DNA of 64,000 bases, taken from an uncultured Eubacterium sp. (lineage in GTDB: Bacteria; Bacillota; Clostridia; Lachnospirales; Lachnospiraceae). Positions 35,437-45,351 of this stretch are shown piece after piece; the first letter of the stretch is position 1; each line of letters starts with the position of its first letter. The position numbers were made by a program, and so were the translations under genes. The stretch covers positions 248,001-312,000 of the forward strand of contig CAKRFN010000002.1 in assembly GCA_934320655.1 (NCBI GenBank), in the 5' to 3' direction. A model generated the notes under the pieces. It was not told where the DNA came from. It did no database searches and saw only the letters and a list, made by a program, of their open reading frames with translations.

Positions 35437-36485
35437 ATATACTCCTTCAGACATGCAATCAGACGATCCATCTCGGCATCTGTTCCGACCGTCACACGCA
35501 GCATATTATCGATGCGCGGCTTATCAAAATAGCGCACATAGATATTCTTTTCACGCAGCATCGCAAACAGCTCCCTTGCAGCGACCTTCGGATGGCTGAT
35601 AAAGAGGAAATTGCTCTTAGAATCGGGTATCGTAAATCCGAGCTCCCGCAGTTCGCCCTTCACGCGCTCCCTCGTCGCGATGATCTTTTTTAGTGTCTCC
35701 TGAAAATAAGACTCATCCGACAATGCCGCAGCTCCGGTCACGAGTGTCAACTGATCCATCGTGTAGGAATTAAACGAATATTTGACATCGTTTAAATATT
35801 TGATCAGCCGCTCACAGCCAAATACATAACCGATCCGCGCTCCTGCCATCGAACGTGACTTCGAAAACGTCTGCACAACGAGCAGATTGTCGTAGGTTTC
35901 GATCAGCGGCAGTGCACTCACTCCGCCAAAATCAATATATGCCTCATCCACAATACATATGACATCCGGATTGTGTGCGACAATATCCTCAATCTGCGCC
36001 AGATCCATGAGCACGCCGGTCGGCGCATTCGGATTGGGGAAGATCACACCGCCGTTTTCCTTATAATAATCCTCCTTGCGGATGCGCAACTGGTCGTCTA
36101 ACGGCTGCACCTCATACGGAATGCGGAACACATCCGCCCACACATCATAAAAGGAATATGTGATATCCGGAAACAGAATCGGTTTTTTCGAATTGAAAAA
36201 CGTCAGAAAACACATCGCCAGCACATCATCGCTGCCCACACCGACAAATACCTGTGAGGGCTTGAGCTGATAGCGCTCTGCGAGCGCGTTGACGAGCGCC
36301 CCCGCAGTCGGATCCGGATACAGGCGCAGACGATCCTCATCAAAGTTTCGGATCGCCTCAGCGACCTTTGGCGACGGCGGATACGGATTTTCGTTTGTAT
36401 TAAGTTTGATCATGCCCGGCTCATTCGGCTGTTCACCCGGTGTATAGGGCACGACCCGTCTTACATTTTCTTCCCAGTTTCCCAT
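35430..36485 (-). CDS. hisC: Histidinol-phosphate aminotransferase family protein
   Basis: 351-aa PLP aminotransferase of subfamily I-beta: MIKLNTNENPYPPSP, FPDITYSFY, NPNAPTGVLMD, DEAYIDF, and the PLP lysine in TFSKSRSMAGARIGYVFG. It converts imidazole acetol phosphate to histidinol phosphate; some relatives act on aromatic or other amino acids. No other his gene lies nearby, so the substrate is not certain. It is 8 bases after the aspartate-type aminotransferase gene. Ribosome binding site TTAGGAGT. Confidence 0.88.
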   Translation of the reverse strand: MGNWEENVRRVVPYTPGEQPNEPGMIKLNTNENPYPPSPKVAEAIRNFDEDRLRLYPDPTAGALVNALAERYQLKPSQVFVGVGSDDVLAMCFLTFFNSKKPILFPDITYSFYDVWADVFRIPYEVQPLDDQLRIRKEDYYKENGGVIFPNPNAPTGVLMDLAQIEDIVAHNPDVICIVDEAYIDFGGVSALPLIETYDNLLVVQTFSKSRSMAGARIGYVFGCERLIKYLNDVKYSFNSYTMDQLTLVTGAAALSDESYFQETLKKIIATRERVKGELRELGFTIPDSKSNFLFISHPKVAARELFAMLREKNIYVRYFDKPRIDNMLRVTVGTDAEMDRLIACLKEYIC

Positions 36486-36493
36486 CTCTACTC

Positions 36494-37684
36494 CTAACGC
36501 AGTCCCATGTCGGCTGCCAACTGCTCAAATGCAGGCATTGACCGGCAGATTTTTTCATAAGAGGTACAATAAGCGATACGCACATAGCCGGGGCATGCAA
36601 ATGCAGAACCCTTGACAAATAAAATGTGATGCTTCTTCGCTGCCTGTACGAATGCTTCTTCATCAGCAACCGGCGATTTTACCCACAGATAGAACGCGCC
36701 CTGCGGCTTGATGCAGGTGAATCCAAGTTTGGTGAGCTCACTATAGAGATACTCACGGTTCTTGTCATAATATGCCACATCGGTTTTCTCATCAAGACAC
36801 TTTGCGACTGCCTTCTGGATCAGTGAAGGTGCATTGACAAAGCCGAGCTGTCTGTTTGAAATCTCGATACCGCTCTGTACATCCTCCGCGTCGGTCACTT
36901 CGTTCGGAACAACAACATATCCGATACGCTCTCCCGGCAGGGACAGTGACTTACTGAAGGAATAGCCGACGATCGTGTTGTGATAGAAGCCTGTGAGGAA
37001 ACGCACCGGCGCTCCATCATAGACGAGCTCACGATAAGGCTCATCAGAGATCAGATAGATCTCATGTCCGTACTCCTTCTCTTTTTTCGAAAGGATCTCT
37101 CCGAGCTGCGTCATGGTCTCATCACTGTAGATGACACCGGTCGGATTGTTCGGGGTGTTGATGATGACTGCCTTTGTCTTGTCTGTGATCTTCTTCTCGA
37201 AATCAACGAGATCCGGCTGGAAATTCTCCAGATCCGGAGCTACCTCTACGATCACTCCGCCAAAGTTGCCCGCATAAGCGCGGTACTCACCGAAATACGG
37301 TGCGAACACGATAACCTCATCACCCGGATCAAGCAGCGTTTTCAAAATAATATTCAGTCCACCGGCTGCTCCGACCGTCATAATAATGTTTTTAAATGTA
37401 AAATCCGTGCCAAAGCGCTCATTCAGATTGTCAGCGATGGCGGTACGCACATCCGGATAACCTGCGTTTGCCATATAGCCGTGCAGCTCCATCGAATCCA
37501 AGCCATCGACCGCATCCTTGATCGCCTGATTGACACTCGCGGGTGCAGGTGTCGCCGGATTGCCAAGTGAAAAATCATAGACGTTCTCAGCACCGATCTT
37601 CTCTGCCATCTCCTTGCCCTCGTTGAACATCGCACGGATCACGGAATTACCCTTGAGTGCGACCTGAATATTTTTTGATAACAT
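36494..37684 (-). CDS. Pyridoxal phosphate-dependent aminotransferase (aspartate aminotransferase family)
   Basis: 396 aa, fold type I, subgroup I-gamma. Motifs: YDFSLGNPATPAPASV, NNPTGVIYSDE, ISDEPYRELVYDG and PLP lysine in YSFSKSLSLPGERIGYVVVP. The likely substrate is aspartate or a related amino acid, but the subgroup varies. It is the first gene of the aminotransferase - hisC - export-protein unit. Ribosome binding site AGGAGGAAGAGAG. Confidence 0.9.
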   Translation of the reverse strand: MLSKNIQVALKGNSVIRAMFNEGKEMAEKIGAENVYDFSLGNPATPAPASVNQAIKDAVDGLDSMELHGYMANAGYPDVRTAIADNLNERFGTDFTFKNIIMTVGAAGGLNIILKTLLDPGDEVIVFAPYFGEYRAYAGNFGGVIVEVAPDLENFQPDLVDFEKKITDKTKAVIINTPNNPTGVIYSDETMTQLGEILSKKEKEYGHEIYLISDEPYRELVYDGAPVRFLTGFYHNTIVGYSFSKSLSLPGERIGYVVVPNEVTDAEDVQSGIEISNRQLGFVNAPSLIQKAVAKCLDEKTDVAYYDKNREYLYSELTKLGFTCIKPQGAFYLWVKSPVADEEAFVQAAKKHHILFVKGSAFACPGYVRIAYCTSYEKICRSMPAFEQLAADMGLR

Positions 37685-37771
37685 CTCTCTTCCTCCTGTA
37701 TTCTAAAATTGTTTTCTATCATACCTGCAAAACCTGCCATCAGCAGCTTCTTCGGATGTATGCAATGAAAT

Positions 37772-37802
37772 AAGGCGGATTCACGCACGCGAACCCGCCT
37801 TT
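37772..37802 (-). terminator. Terminator after the beta-galactosidase gene
   Basis: Arms AAGGCGG-TTC and GAA-CCGCCTT around ACGCACGC form a strong hairpin about 45 bases after the beta-galactosidase stop. It is nearly symmetric, and on the minus strand TTATTTC follows. Confidence 0.7.
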
Positions 37803-37848
37803 AGTTTACCCCATTACCGTGTAAATGTAAAGTATATCAAATGATTCC

Positions 37849-40800
37849 TTAGATTCCCTTCATTTCAAAGGTAAATTCCATTTTTTCGCTCACATCGATC
37901 AGATACTCCGGATGTGTCATAGAGCCCCAGCTATCGTCTCCCGCAATACCCATCTGCGCCGCAGCCACACGGAGCACCGTGTAATGTACCGGCGGCAGCT
38001 CATACGGATGTGCCGCATTCTCGATCTCGTGGGGTGTATACGGCAGCGCGGAGAAATTCATTCCGTCGCCGCGCAGCAACAATCCTCTGCCGCGCTCATC
38101 CGTCACCTTCGCCCAGCGCACATCTGTCTTGTTTCCGCATTCCTGCGGGATCAGATATGCTGCCATGTTGTCTGCGACCTTATTCCGGTAGATGCCCAGC
38201 TTTGCGCCATGCTTGCGGTCTGCATATGTCTCTGCCGGTCCGTTTCCGTACCACTCGACATTGTCATAATCCGCATCGATCTTGAACATCACACCAAACT
38301 CCGGCATGTCACCCAGCTCCTTGACCGGATCATAGGTCAGCGTTGTGCGCACGGTTCCATCCGGGAATACCGTATGCTTTAGATCACAGCCCGCAGCCGG
38401 TGTCGTCGGCAGATCGTAATGGAAGCTCAGTGTCACATAGCCGTCACCTTCCTCCAGATCAAATCCGCTGTCTCCGCGGATATCCCGTCCCTTGTGTGTC
38501 AGATATTTGCTCGCAATCTTCCACTGTGCATAGCGGTAAGGCATGAGATTACCCATATCATTATCGGTCGGCGCGCGCCAGAAATTCGGTCTAGGGATCG
38601 CCTTGATGTATTCCTTGCCACCGTACTGGTAAGAGCTCAGTCCACCCTCCAGTCTGGAGAACTGCACGCGGAAATCATCACCGATCACTCCGATCTCATA
38701 GTTACTGTGGATGACGCGCATCGTGCCTTCGTGTGTCTCCTTCGCTCCGTTCACCCAGAAAACACCCTGTCCGAATGCGACCTCATGACCTTTTTTCGCC
38801 CAACAGGTATCCTCCTTGAGCACGAATGATACCGTAATCACATACTCGCCCGGATCTTTTCCAAGCTCGGTCGGCAGATCAAAGCACTTCTCACTGAGCG
38901 GCTCCACAGCACAAGGCATGGAAGTCTCGGAAACAAAGTGTCCATCACGCTCCATGCGGATCACACAGTCAAACGTATCGGTGTTGACAAATAAGTTTTT
39001 GTTCTTTACCGTCATTTTTCCGGGCTTTACGTCCACGGAGATATTCTGATAGTTGAACTTGACCTCCTGCATCTTCGGTGAGGGAGCACGGTCACCGCCG
39101 TAGACGATACCGTTTCCGCTGAAATTGTAGTCCGAAGGACGGTCGTCAAAATCGCCGCCATACGCCTGAAAGGTCTTTCCGTAACGATCCTTTTTACCGA
39201 TCGTCTGATCGATATAGTCCCAGATAAATCCGCCCTGATACAACGGCTCACGGTCAGTCAGATCGGTGTATTTATGCATCGCTCCGCAGGAATTGCCCAT
39301 CGCATGTGTGTATTCACAGAGCAGGAACGGCTTGCTGCGGTCTTTCTTCAAAAATTCCTCGACATCAGCCGCACTCGTATACATCTGTGACTCCATGTCA
39401 CTTGTATCATTGTAGCGGCGGTCACGCATGATGCCCTCATAGTGCACCAGCCGCGTCGGGTCGAGCCTGCGGAACTCCTCTGACATATGCCAGATCACGC
39501 TGCCGCCGTGCGACTCGTTTCCGCATGACCAGATAACGACTGCCGGATGGTTTTTGTTACGCTCATAGTTCGCACGCACACGGTCAATGAGCAGCGGCTC
39601 CCACTCTGCATGGTCTCCGGGCAATGCTGCTGAATCTGGCTTTTTGCCACGGACGATCTCATCCCATGTTCCATGTGTCTCCATATTGGTCTCTGCCATC
39701 ATATACAGACCGTAACGGTCGCACAGCTCATAGAGTGCCGCCCCATCGGGATAATGGCAGGTACGGACCGCATTGATATTATACTGTTTCATCGTCACCA
39801 CATCGGTGTGTGCCTCTTCATAGCCGATCGCGCGACCCTTTGTGCTCGAAAATTCATGGCGGTTGGCACCTTTAAATACGATACGTTTTCCGTTGATGCA
39901 CATCAGATTGTCAATCATCTCAAACCGGCGGAAACCGACATCCTGACGGATCACCTGTGTAACTGCACCATTTTCATCCAATACAGTCAAGGTCAGTAAA
40001 TAGAGATTCGGCTGCTCCGCACTCCAAAGGTTCACGACCTGCTCCGGGAAGGAAACGACCGTCTCACTGCCGAGCGCTGCCTGTTGCTCCAATGACAGAC
40101 CAAAGCCCTCGAATCTGGCGCGGACACTGCCTGCACCCTCACCCTTGACCGTCACGCTGAGCGTACCTTTGCTGTAGCTGTCGTCGACAGCCGCATCCAC
40201 CTTATAGTCATAGATGCTCGCCTGCGGCACCAGATACAGATACACATCGCGGTAGATACCTGAGAAACGGAAAAAGTCCTGATCCTCACACCAACTGCCC
40301 GCACACCATTTATACACCTGTACTGCCAGCTTGTTCTCGCCGTCTGTCAGATACGGCGTCAGGTCAAACTCTGACGGGTCAAAGCTGTCCTCTGCATATC
40401 CGACATAATGTCCGTTGAGCCAGAGTGCAAACGCACTCTCGACACCCTGGAACGAAATGCAGACGCGCTGTCCGTTCCACGCCTTCGGCAGTGTAAAATA
40501 TTTCACATAGCTTGCGACCGGGTTAAACTCCTCAGGCAGTTCTCCGGTTGCCAGCTCCTGCCAGCCCTCCCACGGATACTGGATATTCGCATACTGCGGA
40601 ATGTCATAGCCCTCCATCTGAATGTGCGCAGGCACACGGATCTCAGACCATGCACGGCAGTTAAACTCCGGTTTTTCAAAATCGGGGATCGCACTCGCCG
40701 GATTGACGGCATAGGCAAACTTCCAGATCCCGTTTAAGGACATCCGCAGCGAACTCTCCTTTTTATCTGCCTCTGCCTCTGTGGCATAAGCCACAAAATC

Positions 40801-40872
40801 TGCATGATGTGCAAGTCGGTTCTGCTCATAGATCGTGGGATCCTTTAAAATATTGATATCTAATGTCATCAT
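37849..40872 (-). CDS. lacZ: Beta-galactosidase (GH2, LacZ type)
   Basis: 1007 aa, full LacZ length. Domain order: sugar-binding jelly roll (YANIQYPWEGWQ), immunoglobulin-like domain, TIM barrel with acid/base glutamate in WSCGNESHGGSVIW (near 455) and nucleophile in LLCEYTHAMGNSCGAMHKY (near 525), then the beta-sandwich and C-terminal small chain domain (RAPTDNDMG, YGNGPAETYADRK, PQECGNKTDVRW). It lacks a signal peptide, so lactose or another beta-galactoside is cut inside the cell after import by the adjacent ABC system. Ribosome binding site GGAGATATTATAACG before ATG-ATG. Confidence 0.96.
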   Translation of the reverse strand: MMTLDINILKDPTIYEQNRLAHHADFVAYATEAEADKKESSLRMSLNGIWKFAYAVNPASAIPDFEKPEFNCRAWSEIRVPAHIQMEGYDIPQYANIQYPWEGWQELATGELPEEFNPVASYVKYFTLPKAWNGQRVCISFQGVESAFALWLNGHYVGYAEDSFDPSEFDLTPYLTDGENKLAVQVYKWCAGSWCEDQDFFRFSGIYRDVYLYLVPQASIYDYKVDAAVDDSYSKGTLSVTVKGEGAGSVRARFEGFGLSLEQQAALGSETVVSFPEQVVNLWSAEQPNLYLLTLTVLDENGAVTQVIRQDVGFRRFEMIDNLMCINGKRIVFKGANRHEFSSTKGRAIGYEEAHTDVVTMKQYNINAVRTCHYPDGAALYELCDRYGLYMMAETNMETHGTWDEIVRGKKPDSAALPGDHAEWEPLLIDRVRANYERNKNHPAVVIWSCGNESHGGSVIWHMSEEFRRLDPTRLVHYEGIMRDRRYNDTSDMESQMYTSAADVEEFLKKDRSKPFLLCEYTHAMGNSCGAMHKYTDLTDREPLYQGGFIWDYIDQTIGKKDRYGKTFQAYGGDFDDRPSDYNFSGNGIVYGGDRAPSPKMQEVKFNYQNISVDVKPGKMTVKNKNLFVNTDTFDCVIRMERDGHFVSETSMPCAVEPLSEKCFDLPTELGKDPGEYVITVSFVLKEDTCWAKKGHEVAFGQGVFWVNGAKETHEGTMRVIHSNYEIGVIGDDFRVQFSRLEGGLSSYQYGGKEYIKAIPRPNFWRAPTDNDMGNLMPYRYAQWKIASKYLTHKGRDIRGDSGFDLEEGDGYVTLSFHYDLPTTPAAGCDLKHTVFPDGTVRTTLTYDPVKELGDMPEFGVMFKIDADYDNVEWYGNGPAETYADRKHGAKLGIYRNKVADNMAAYLIPQECGNKTDVRWAKVTDERGRGLLLRGDGMNFSALPYTPHEIENAAHPYELPPVHYTVLRVAAAQMGIAGDDSWGSMTHPEYLIDVSEKMEFTFEMKGI

Positions 40873-40917
40873 CGTTATAATATCTCCTATTTTACATGTT
40901 CCAAAACTGCACGGTAC

Positions 40918-41727
40918 TTACTTTACTGCACCTGTGATACCCTCTGCGAAGCTCTTCTGCAGACAGAAGAAGATGATAACGGTCGGCAGTGTACAGAATA
41001 ATACTGCTAACATCAGCATACCGTAATCGGTCACATATCCGGAAGTCAGATTCGCTACCAGCATCGGCATCGTCTGTGATTCTTTTGTATTCATGATTAC
41101 CTTCGGCCACAGATAGTTGTTCCATGCATTCATGAAGGTGATCGTCATGGCTGCTGCATAGGTTGAACGCATTGTAGGGAAAAACATGCGGACAAAAATC
41201 TGAAATTCCCCGAGTCCATCCATACGCGCCGCCTCAATAATATCATGCGGGAATGACCGGGCACTCTGCCGGAACAACATGATCAGAAACGGGGTCGAAA
41301 TCGACGGAAGCACAAAACCTGCAACCGAATTCAGGAGGCCAAATTTTGCCATCATGCCAAATAACGGAATCATGGTTGCCACAAAAGGTACCATCATTGC
41401 CAGAAGAATCACTCCCATCAATGCATCCTTATACTTATCATGGTAGATCTCAAATCCGTATCCTGCCAATGAACATACAATCAGGCTCAGTAATGTAACC
41501 ATAATGGAGTATTTGAAAGAATTACCCATTGCATGCCACAGGTCTGACTGTGAAACCAACGCTTTATAATTCTCAATCAGGTATGTTCCCGGAACCATTT
41601 TTCCTCTGATAACATCAATACTCTTATTCGTTGCCGCAATCACCATCCAGATGAGCGGGAAAATGGAAAACAGCGAAAATATAATTAAAAATGCATACTG
41701 TGCAATCTTTTTCGGTAAACTAATCAC
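40918..41727 (-). CDS. Carbohydrate ABC transporter permease (MalG/LacG type)
   Basis: About 269 aa, six membrane helices. The EAA loop EAARMDGLGEFQIFVRMFFPTMRS (near residue 190) contacts the ATPase. It pairs with the upstream permease. I chose GTG 41727, with AGGTGA 5 bases upstream; a GTG at 41736 is also possible. Its start overlaps the end of the first permease gene. Confidence 0.92.
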   Translation of the reverse strand: MISLPKKIAQYAFLIIFSLFSIFPLIWMVIAATNKSIDVIRGKMVPGTYLIENYKALVSQSDLWHAMGNSFKYSIMVTLLSLIVCSLAGYGFEIYHDKYKDALMGVILLAMMVPFVATMIPLFGMMAKFGLLNSVAGFVLPSISTPFLIMLFRQSARSFPHDIIEAARMDGLGEFQIFVRMFFPTMRSTYAAAMTITFMNAWNNYLWPKVIMNTKESQTMPMLVANLTSGYVTDYGMLMLAVLFCTLPTVIIFFCLQKSFAEGITGAVK

Positions 41728-42619
41728 GCTTATCACCTACTTTCATCTGAATAAATGCCAGTGCCCCAACCAGGATCAATATCAACATGGACATCGCACA
41801 TGAGTAACCGAAATTCGGTACATATTTGAAGGTCGTGTCATAGATGTAATGCGACATTGTGATGGATGTATTCGCAGGTCCACCGTTTGTCAGGTTCACA
41901 GACTCATCAAAGAGCTGTAAGGTTCCGTTTGTAGACATGATCGCTGTCAGCAGGATCGTAGGCTTTAACAACGGTACCGTAATATGGAAAAATGACTGGA
42001 GCGGTGAAGCACCATCAATTTTTGCAGCTTCATAAACAGAATATTCAATATTCTGCAGTCCGGAGAGGTAGAATACCATGTTATAACCGGTCCATCTCCA
42101 GATCAGCGCCAGAATGATAATTGCACGTGCACTTGCCGTGTTTGTCAGGAATGCAAACGGGGCATCCAGGATTCCAAGTTTGATCAGGATCGTATTAACA
42201 AATCCGTCTGTTGAGAACAGCGAACGGAAGATAATCGCATACGATACGAGTGTCGTTGCACACGGTAAGAAAATCGCCGTCCGGAAGAATCCCTTGCACC
42301 GTAAATCCTTGTTATTTAATAAGCTTGCCAGAATCAATGCCAGAATCAGCATGATCGGAACCTGAATTAAAAAGTACACAAATGTATTTTTTAAGGACTG
42401 CATAAATACGCTGTCCTGGAACATTCGAACATAATTTTTCAAGCCATACCATTGCATGTTTGCAAAGGTTGCACCCTTTTGAAATGAATAGATAAAACAC
42501 CGAATCATTGGATAAAAGCTCATAACTGCTATGAGCAGTGCTGCCGGGGCTAAGAATACCCAGCCAGTGAGATTATAGCGTTTACTCTGTGAGAGTCTGC
42601 GCGCTTTTGCTTTCTCCAT
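41720..42619 (-). CDS. Carbohydrate ABC transporter permease (MalF/LacF type)
   Basis: 299 aa with six membrane helices and EAA loop EAAKIDGASPLQSFFHITVPLLKPT near residue 215. It belongs to the CUT1 family of oligosaccharide importers. No ATPase gene is found in this locus, so it probably uses a shared MsmK-like ATPase from elsewhere; that is inference. It overlaps the next permease. A hairpin lies between it and the binding-protein gene. Ribosome binding site AAGGAGTAAGGG. Confidence 0.93.
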   Translation of the reverse strand: MEKAKARRLSQSKRYNLTGWVFLAPAALLIAVMSFYPMIRCFIYSFQKGATFANMQWYGLKNYVRMFQDSVFMQSLKNTFVYFLIQVPIMLILALILASLLNNKDLRCKGFFRTAIFLPCATTLVSYAIIFRSLFSTDGFVNTILIKLGILDAPFAFLTNTASARAIIILALIWRWTGYNMVFYLSGLQNIEYSVYEAAKIDGASPLQSFFHITVPLLKPTILLTAIMSTNGTLQLFDESVNLTNGGPANTSITMSHYIYDTTFKYVPNFGYSCAMSMLILILVGALAFIQMKVGDKRD

Positions 42620-42650
42620 TTCCCTTACTCCTTCCTTCTGCCTTCTGTAT

Positions 42651-42680
42651 AAAATTGGGGAACGACCAAGCCGTTCCCCA
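42651..42680 (-). terminator. Intercistronic hairpin between binding protein and permeases
   Basis: Arms TGGGGAACG / CGTTCCCCA with a 7-base loop. On the minus strand ATTTTAT follows. It likely causes partial termination or protects the upstream message, so that the binding protein is made in excess. Confidence 0.75.
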
Positions 42681-42712
42681 TCTTCATTTTATACTTGCAC
42701 TGTACACTACAA

Positions 42713-44101
42713 TTACTGCATCTGAGCCTCTACTGCTGCCTGTGCATTTGCAAGCTCAGAGTCCATATCTGCTCCGTTGGCAATGTTGGTCAATGCAGTC
42801 GTTACCGCATCACGTGCCTCGTAGTAATATACACCGGTGTTATTTGCAGGTGTCTTTGTAGCGAAGTCTACAATCTTTGTGAATACCGGTTCTCCACCGA
42901 AGAACTCAGAAGGCTCACTGTATACATCTGCCTCTGCTGCAGGTGCCCATGTAGCGATTGCACCTGATTTTGAAAGGATATCACCATAAAAGTCTACGCT
43001 TCCACAGAATGTGCTGTTCAGGAAATCAGTTGCCAGTTCAACGTTCTTGCAGTTTGAGGTTACTGCCCATGAAGAACCACCATTGTTAGAGTAGTTGGTT
43101 GCACCTTCTACGCCATCCAGCTTCGGCATATTTGTGATTGCCCACTTACCGGACTGGTCTTCTGCTGCCTGAATAGATCCCATGATCCAGCATCCGTTGA
43201 TTGCACCGGCAGCGGATCCTGAGTTGAAGGACTTGATATACTCATCCCAGTTCTGCTGTGTAACAAGAAGTGCATTGTTCTTTGCCAAACTGTTAAATGT
43301 CTCGATAACTTTCTTTAATACATCATTGTCTGCGATATTTACGCTGCCGTCATCATTGAACAGAGAAGCTCCTGCTGACTGAAGCATCATCATCAGAAGA
43401 TCAGCCTCTCCGGAACGCTCTGATACAAGATAGTATCCGGTCTTAGCCTGTACATCAGATGAGATTTCCTCAAAACGTGACCATGTGATGTCTGTCAGAT
43501 CATCCATCGTGTATCCTGCCTGCTCCAAGATGTCTGTACGGTAGCAGGCGATCACTGCACCGTTATCAAACGGCACGCCGTAATTTCTTCCACCAACTGT
43601 TGAATATCCGAGCTTTCCTGCTGCGAACTGTGAGAAATCAATGCCTGAATCAGTCAGGTCAACAAACAGATCCGGATAGCTGATTGCATTCTTCTGGAAT
43701 GCGTTGTCCTGCATTAAGATGATGTCCGGTAACTCGCCGGTCTCTCCGGTAGAAGCTGCGTTTGTGATCATCGGCTGTAAATCGTCCCATGCAGTCTCAG
43801 TCACCTCAACCTTTACGTTCGGATGATCCTTTGCATAATACTCGCCAGCCTTCTCCATTGCATAGATGTTAAATGTAGGATCCCAGCACCATACAGTGAT
43901 TGTCTGCTGCTCTCCGTCAGCGGCTGCATCATCAGTTGCTGCTGCATCGTCGCCTGCTGCATCATCGCTGGCTGCATCATCAGCTGCCGCATCATCCTTT
44001 GAGGTGTCTGCAGCCGGTGCATCTGTCTTGCTTCCACAGCCTGCCAGCATCGACGCGCTCATTGCAACGATCATCATAGTTGCTAAAAATTTCTTCTTCA
44101 T
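42713..44101 (-). CDS. Extracellular solute-binding lipoprotein of the sugar ABC transporter
   Basis: 462 aa after choosing ATG 44101 (GGGAGG 9 bases upstream); the longer ORF start lies in promoter DNA. The N-terminus MKKKFLATMMIVAMSASMLAGCGSK is a lipoprotein signal with lipobox LAGC. Residues 30-65 are a low-complexity linker of repeated D, D, A, A units. The rest is a family 1 (MalE-like) binding fold with ITVWCWDPTFN, a C-terminal SSWAVTSNCKNVELATDFL and closing TNIANGADMDSELANAQAAVE. It delivers a beta-galactoside to the permeases downstream. Confidence 0.94.
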   Translation of the reverse strand: MKKKFLATMMIVAMSASMLAGCGSKTDAPAADTSKDDAAADDAASDDAAGDDAAATDDAAADGEQQTITVWCWDPTFNIYAMEKAGEYYAKDHPNVKVEVTETAWDDLQPMITNAASTGETGELPDIILMQDNAFQKNAISYPDLFVDLTDSGIDFSQFAAGKLGYSTVGGRNYGVPFDNGAVIACYRTDILEQAGYTMDDLTDITWSRFEEISSDVQAKTGYYLVSERSGEADLLMMMLQSAGASLFNDDGSVNIADNDVLKKVIETFNSLAKNNALLVTQQNWDEYIKSFNSGSAAGAINGCWIMGSIQAAEDQSGKWAITNMPKLDGVEGATNYSNNGGSSWAVTSNCKNVELATDFLNSTFCGSVDFYGDILSKSGAIATWAPAAEADVYSEPSEFFGGEPVFTKIVDFATKTPANNTGVYYYEARDAVTTALTNIANGADMDSELANAQAAVEAQMQ

Positions 44102-44293
44102 TTTGGTTATCCTCCCTAAATACTGTGCGGTTTTTGCCGCTTTTTTTGTTAAATTTATTGTAGCAAAGCATGTCATTCGTGTGTCTTTGATTTCTCTCAA
44201 AAAACATGCAATTTCAATCATGTAAAATGTTCGTTTTAGCACTTTTCACAAAAATTGAAAACAAACTTTGTACAATATAGATATTTCCTTTTT

Positions 44294-44320
44294 GTGAACA
44301 TTGTGAATAAACTATGAACA
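44294..44320. promoter_or_regulatory. Direct repeats upstream of the lac transporter operon
   Basis: Three similar 7-mers, GTGAACA, GTGAATA and ATGAACA, start at 44294, 44303 and 44314. They lie about 200 bases before the binding-protein start and 35 bases after the AraC stop. Repeats with about one-turn spacing are common for AraC activators, so this may be its site. The 44102-44354 gap otherwise holds only AT-rich sequence. Confidence 0.35.
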
Positions 44321-44354
44321 AACGTCCACAAAGTACCGGAAGGATTTGTTTTCT

Positions 44355-45299
44355 TTACCAGCCGCGCAGCACGGATACATTGTAATCGAGGATCTTGCCC
44401 TCATAATTTTCCGGATGCTTTTTCCACTGATAAGGGGTAATGTCCAGAAATTTTTTGAAATTGCGCGTAAAAGAGGTCGTCGACTCAAAGCCGACGTTGT
44501 CGCTGATCTCTCCCATCGACATGTGGCTCTTGCGCATGAGCTCGCACGCCTGCTGGATACGCACTAAATTGATGTACTCACTCGGGGCAATATGCATCTG
44601 CTCCTTAAATATCCGCCTGAAATGTGTCTCCGACAGACCACATAACTGTGCCAGCTGTTCAATGCGCAGTCCCGGATCCATATAGTTATTGCCAATATAA
44701 TCGAGTGCCTCCCGCAGCAGGATGAGTGTGCCCCTTGACACTGCCGCTGTCCGCTGTTTACTCTTTTCGCTCGTATACAGCCGGTAAATCTCCATGACTA
44801 ACGCCTCCATCAGCCCCTTTGTCACCCGCTTATAATGCTTTTCCTTGTGCTCCATCTCATAGATCAGCAACTCAATCAACTGTGACAACTGCCGGCAGCC
44901 ATCCTGCGTCAGCATCAGATACGTTTTGTCCAACTGCTCTAACACCTGACGGCAGAACACCTCATCATCCGGATAAACCTCACGCACGATCTGTGCCGGA
45001 TCGAAAAACAGATACTCCCAAAAACTCTGTTTACCCTCCTCACTGATGGTCACATGCGGGATATTTTTCGGAATGATCGTGAGCGTTCCCGGATGGTACG
45101 GATACCTGCCTCCCTCGTAGACCATCTCTCCATGCCCTTCATGGCACACCCCGATCTCCGTCAGATTATGAAAATGAAAACCATCGACATCCCTGCCGTA
45201 ATCCCTCACCCAGCTCTCACCAAATAAGGCCAGAACGTACTCGTCCTGGCCTATTTCGTAATAGCGGTATTCAATCGAATTTCTCTTCTTTTTCGCCAT
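44355..45299 (-). CDS. AraC family regulator of the beta-galactoside locus
   Basis: 314 aa. The N-terminal cupin (FHFHNLTEIGVCHEGHGEMVYEGGRYPYHPGTLTIIPKNIPHVT) binds the inducer. The C-terminal pair of HTH motifs includes LRIEQLAQLCGLSETHFRRIFKEQMHIAPSEYINLVRIQQACELMRKSHMSMGEISDNVGFESTTSFTRNFKKFLDITPYQWKK. It is directly upstream of the sugar ABC genes on the same strand and very likely activates them in response to a galactoside. The gene is complete. Confidence 0.93.
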   Translation of the reverse strand: MAKKKRNSIEYRYYEIGQDEYVLALFGESWVRDYGRDVDGFHFHNLTEIGVCHEGHGEMVYEGGRYPYHPGTLTIIPKNIPHVTISEEGKQSFWEYLFFDPAQIVREVYPDDEVFCRQVLEQLDKTYLMLTQDGCRQLSQLIELLIYEMEHKEKHYKRVTKGLMEALVMEIYRLYTSEKSKQRTAAVSRGTLILLREALDYIGNNYMDPGLRIEQLAQLCGLSETHFRRIFKEQMHIAPSEYINLVRIQQACELMRKSHMSMGEISDNVGFESTTSFTRNFKKFLDITPYQWKKHPENYEGKILDYNVSVLRGW

Positions 45300-45351
45300 T
45301 GTATATCCCTATATCATTCTATGTCATTTTATGAACCGATGTTTGCCCGTC

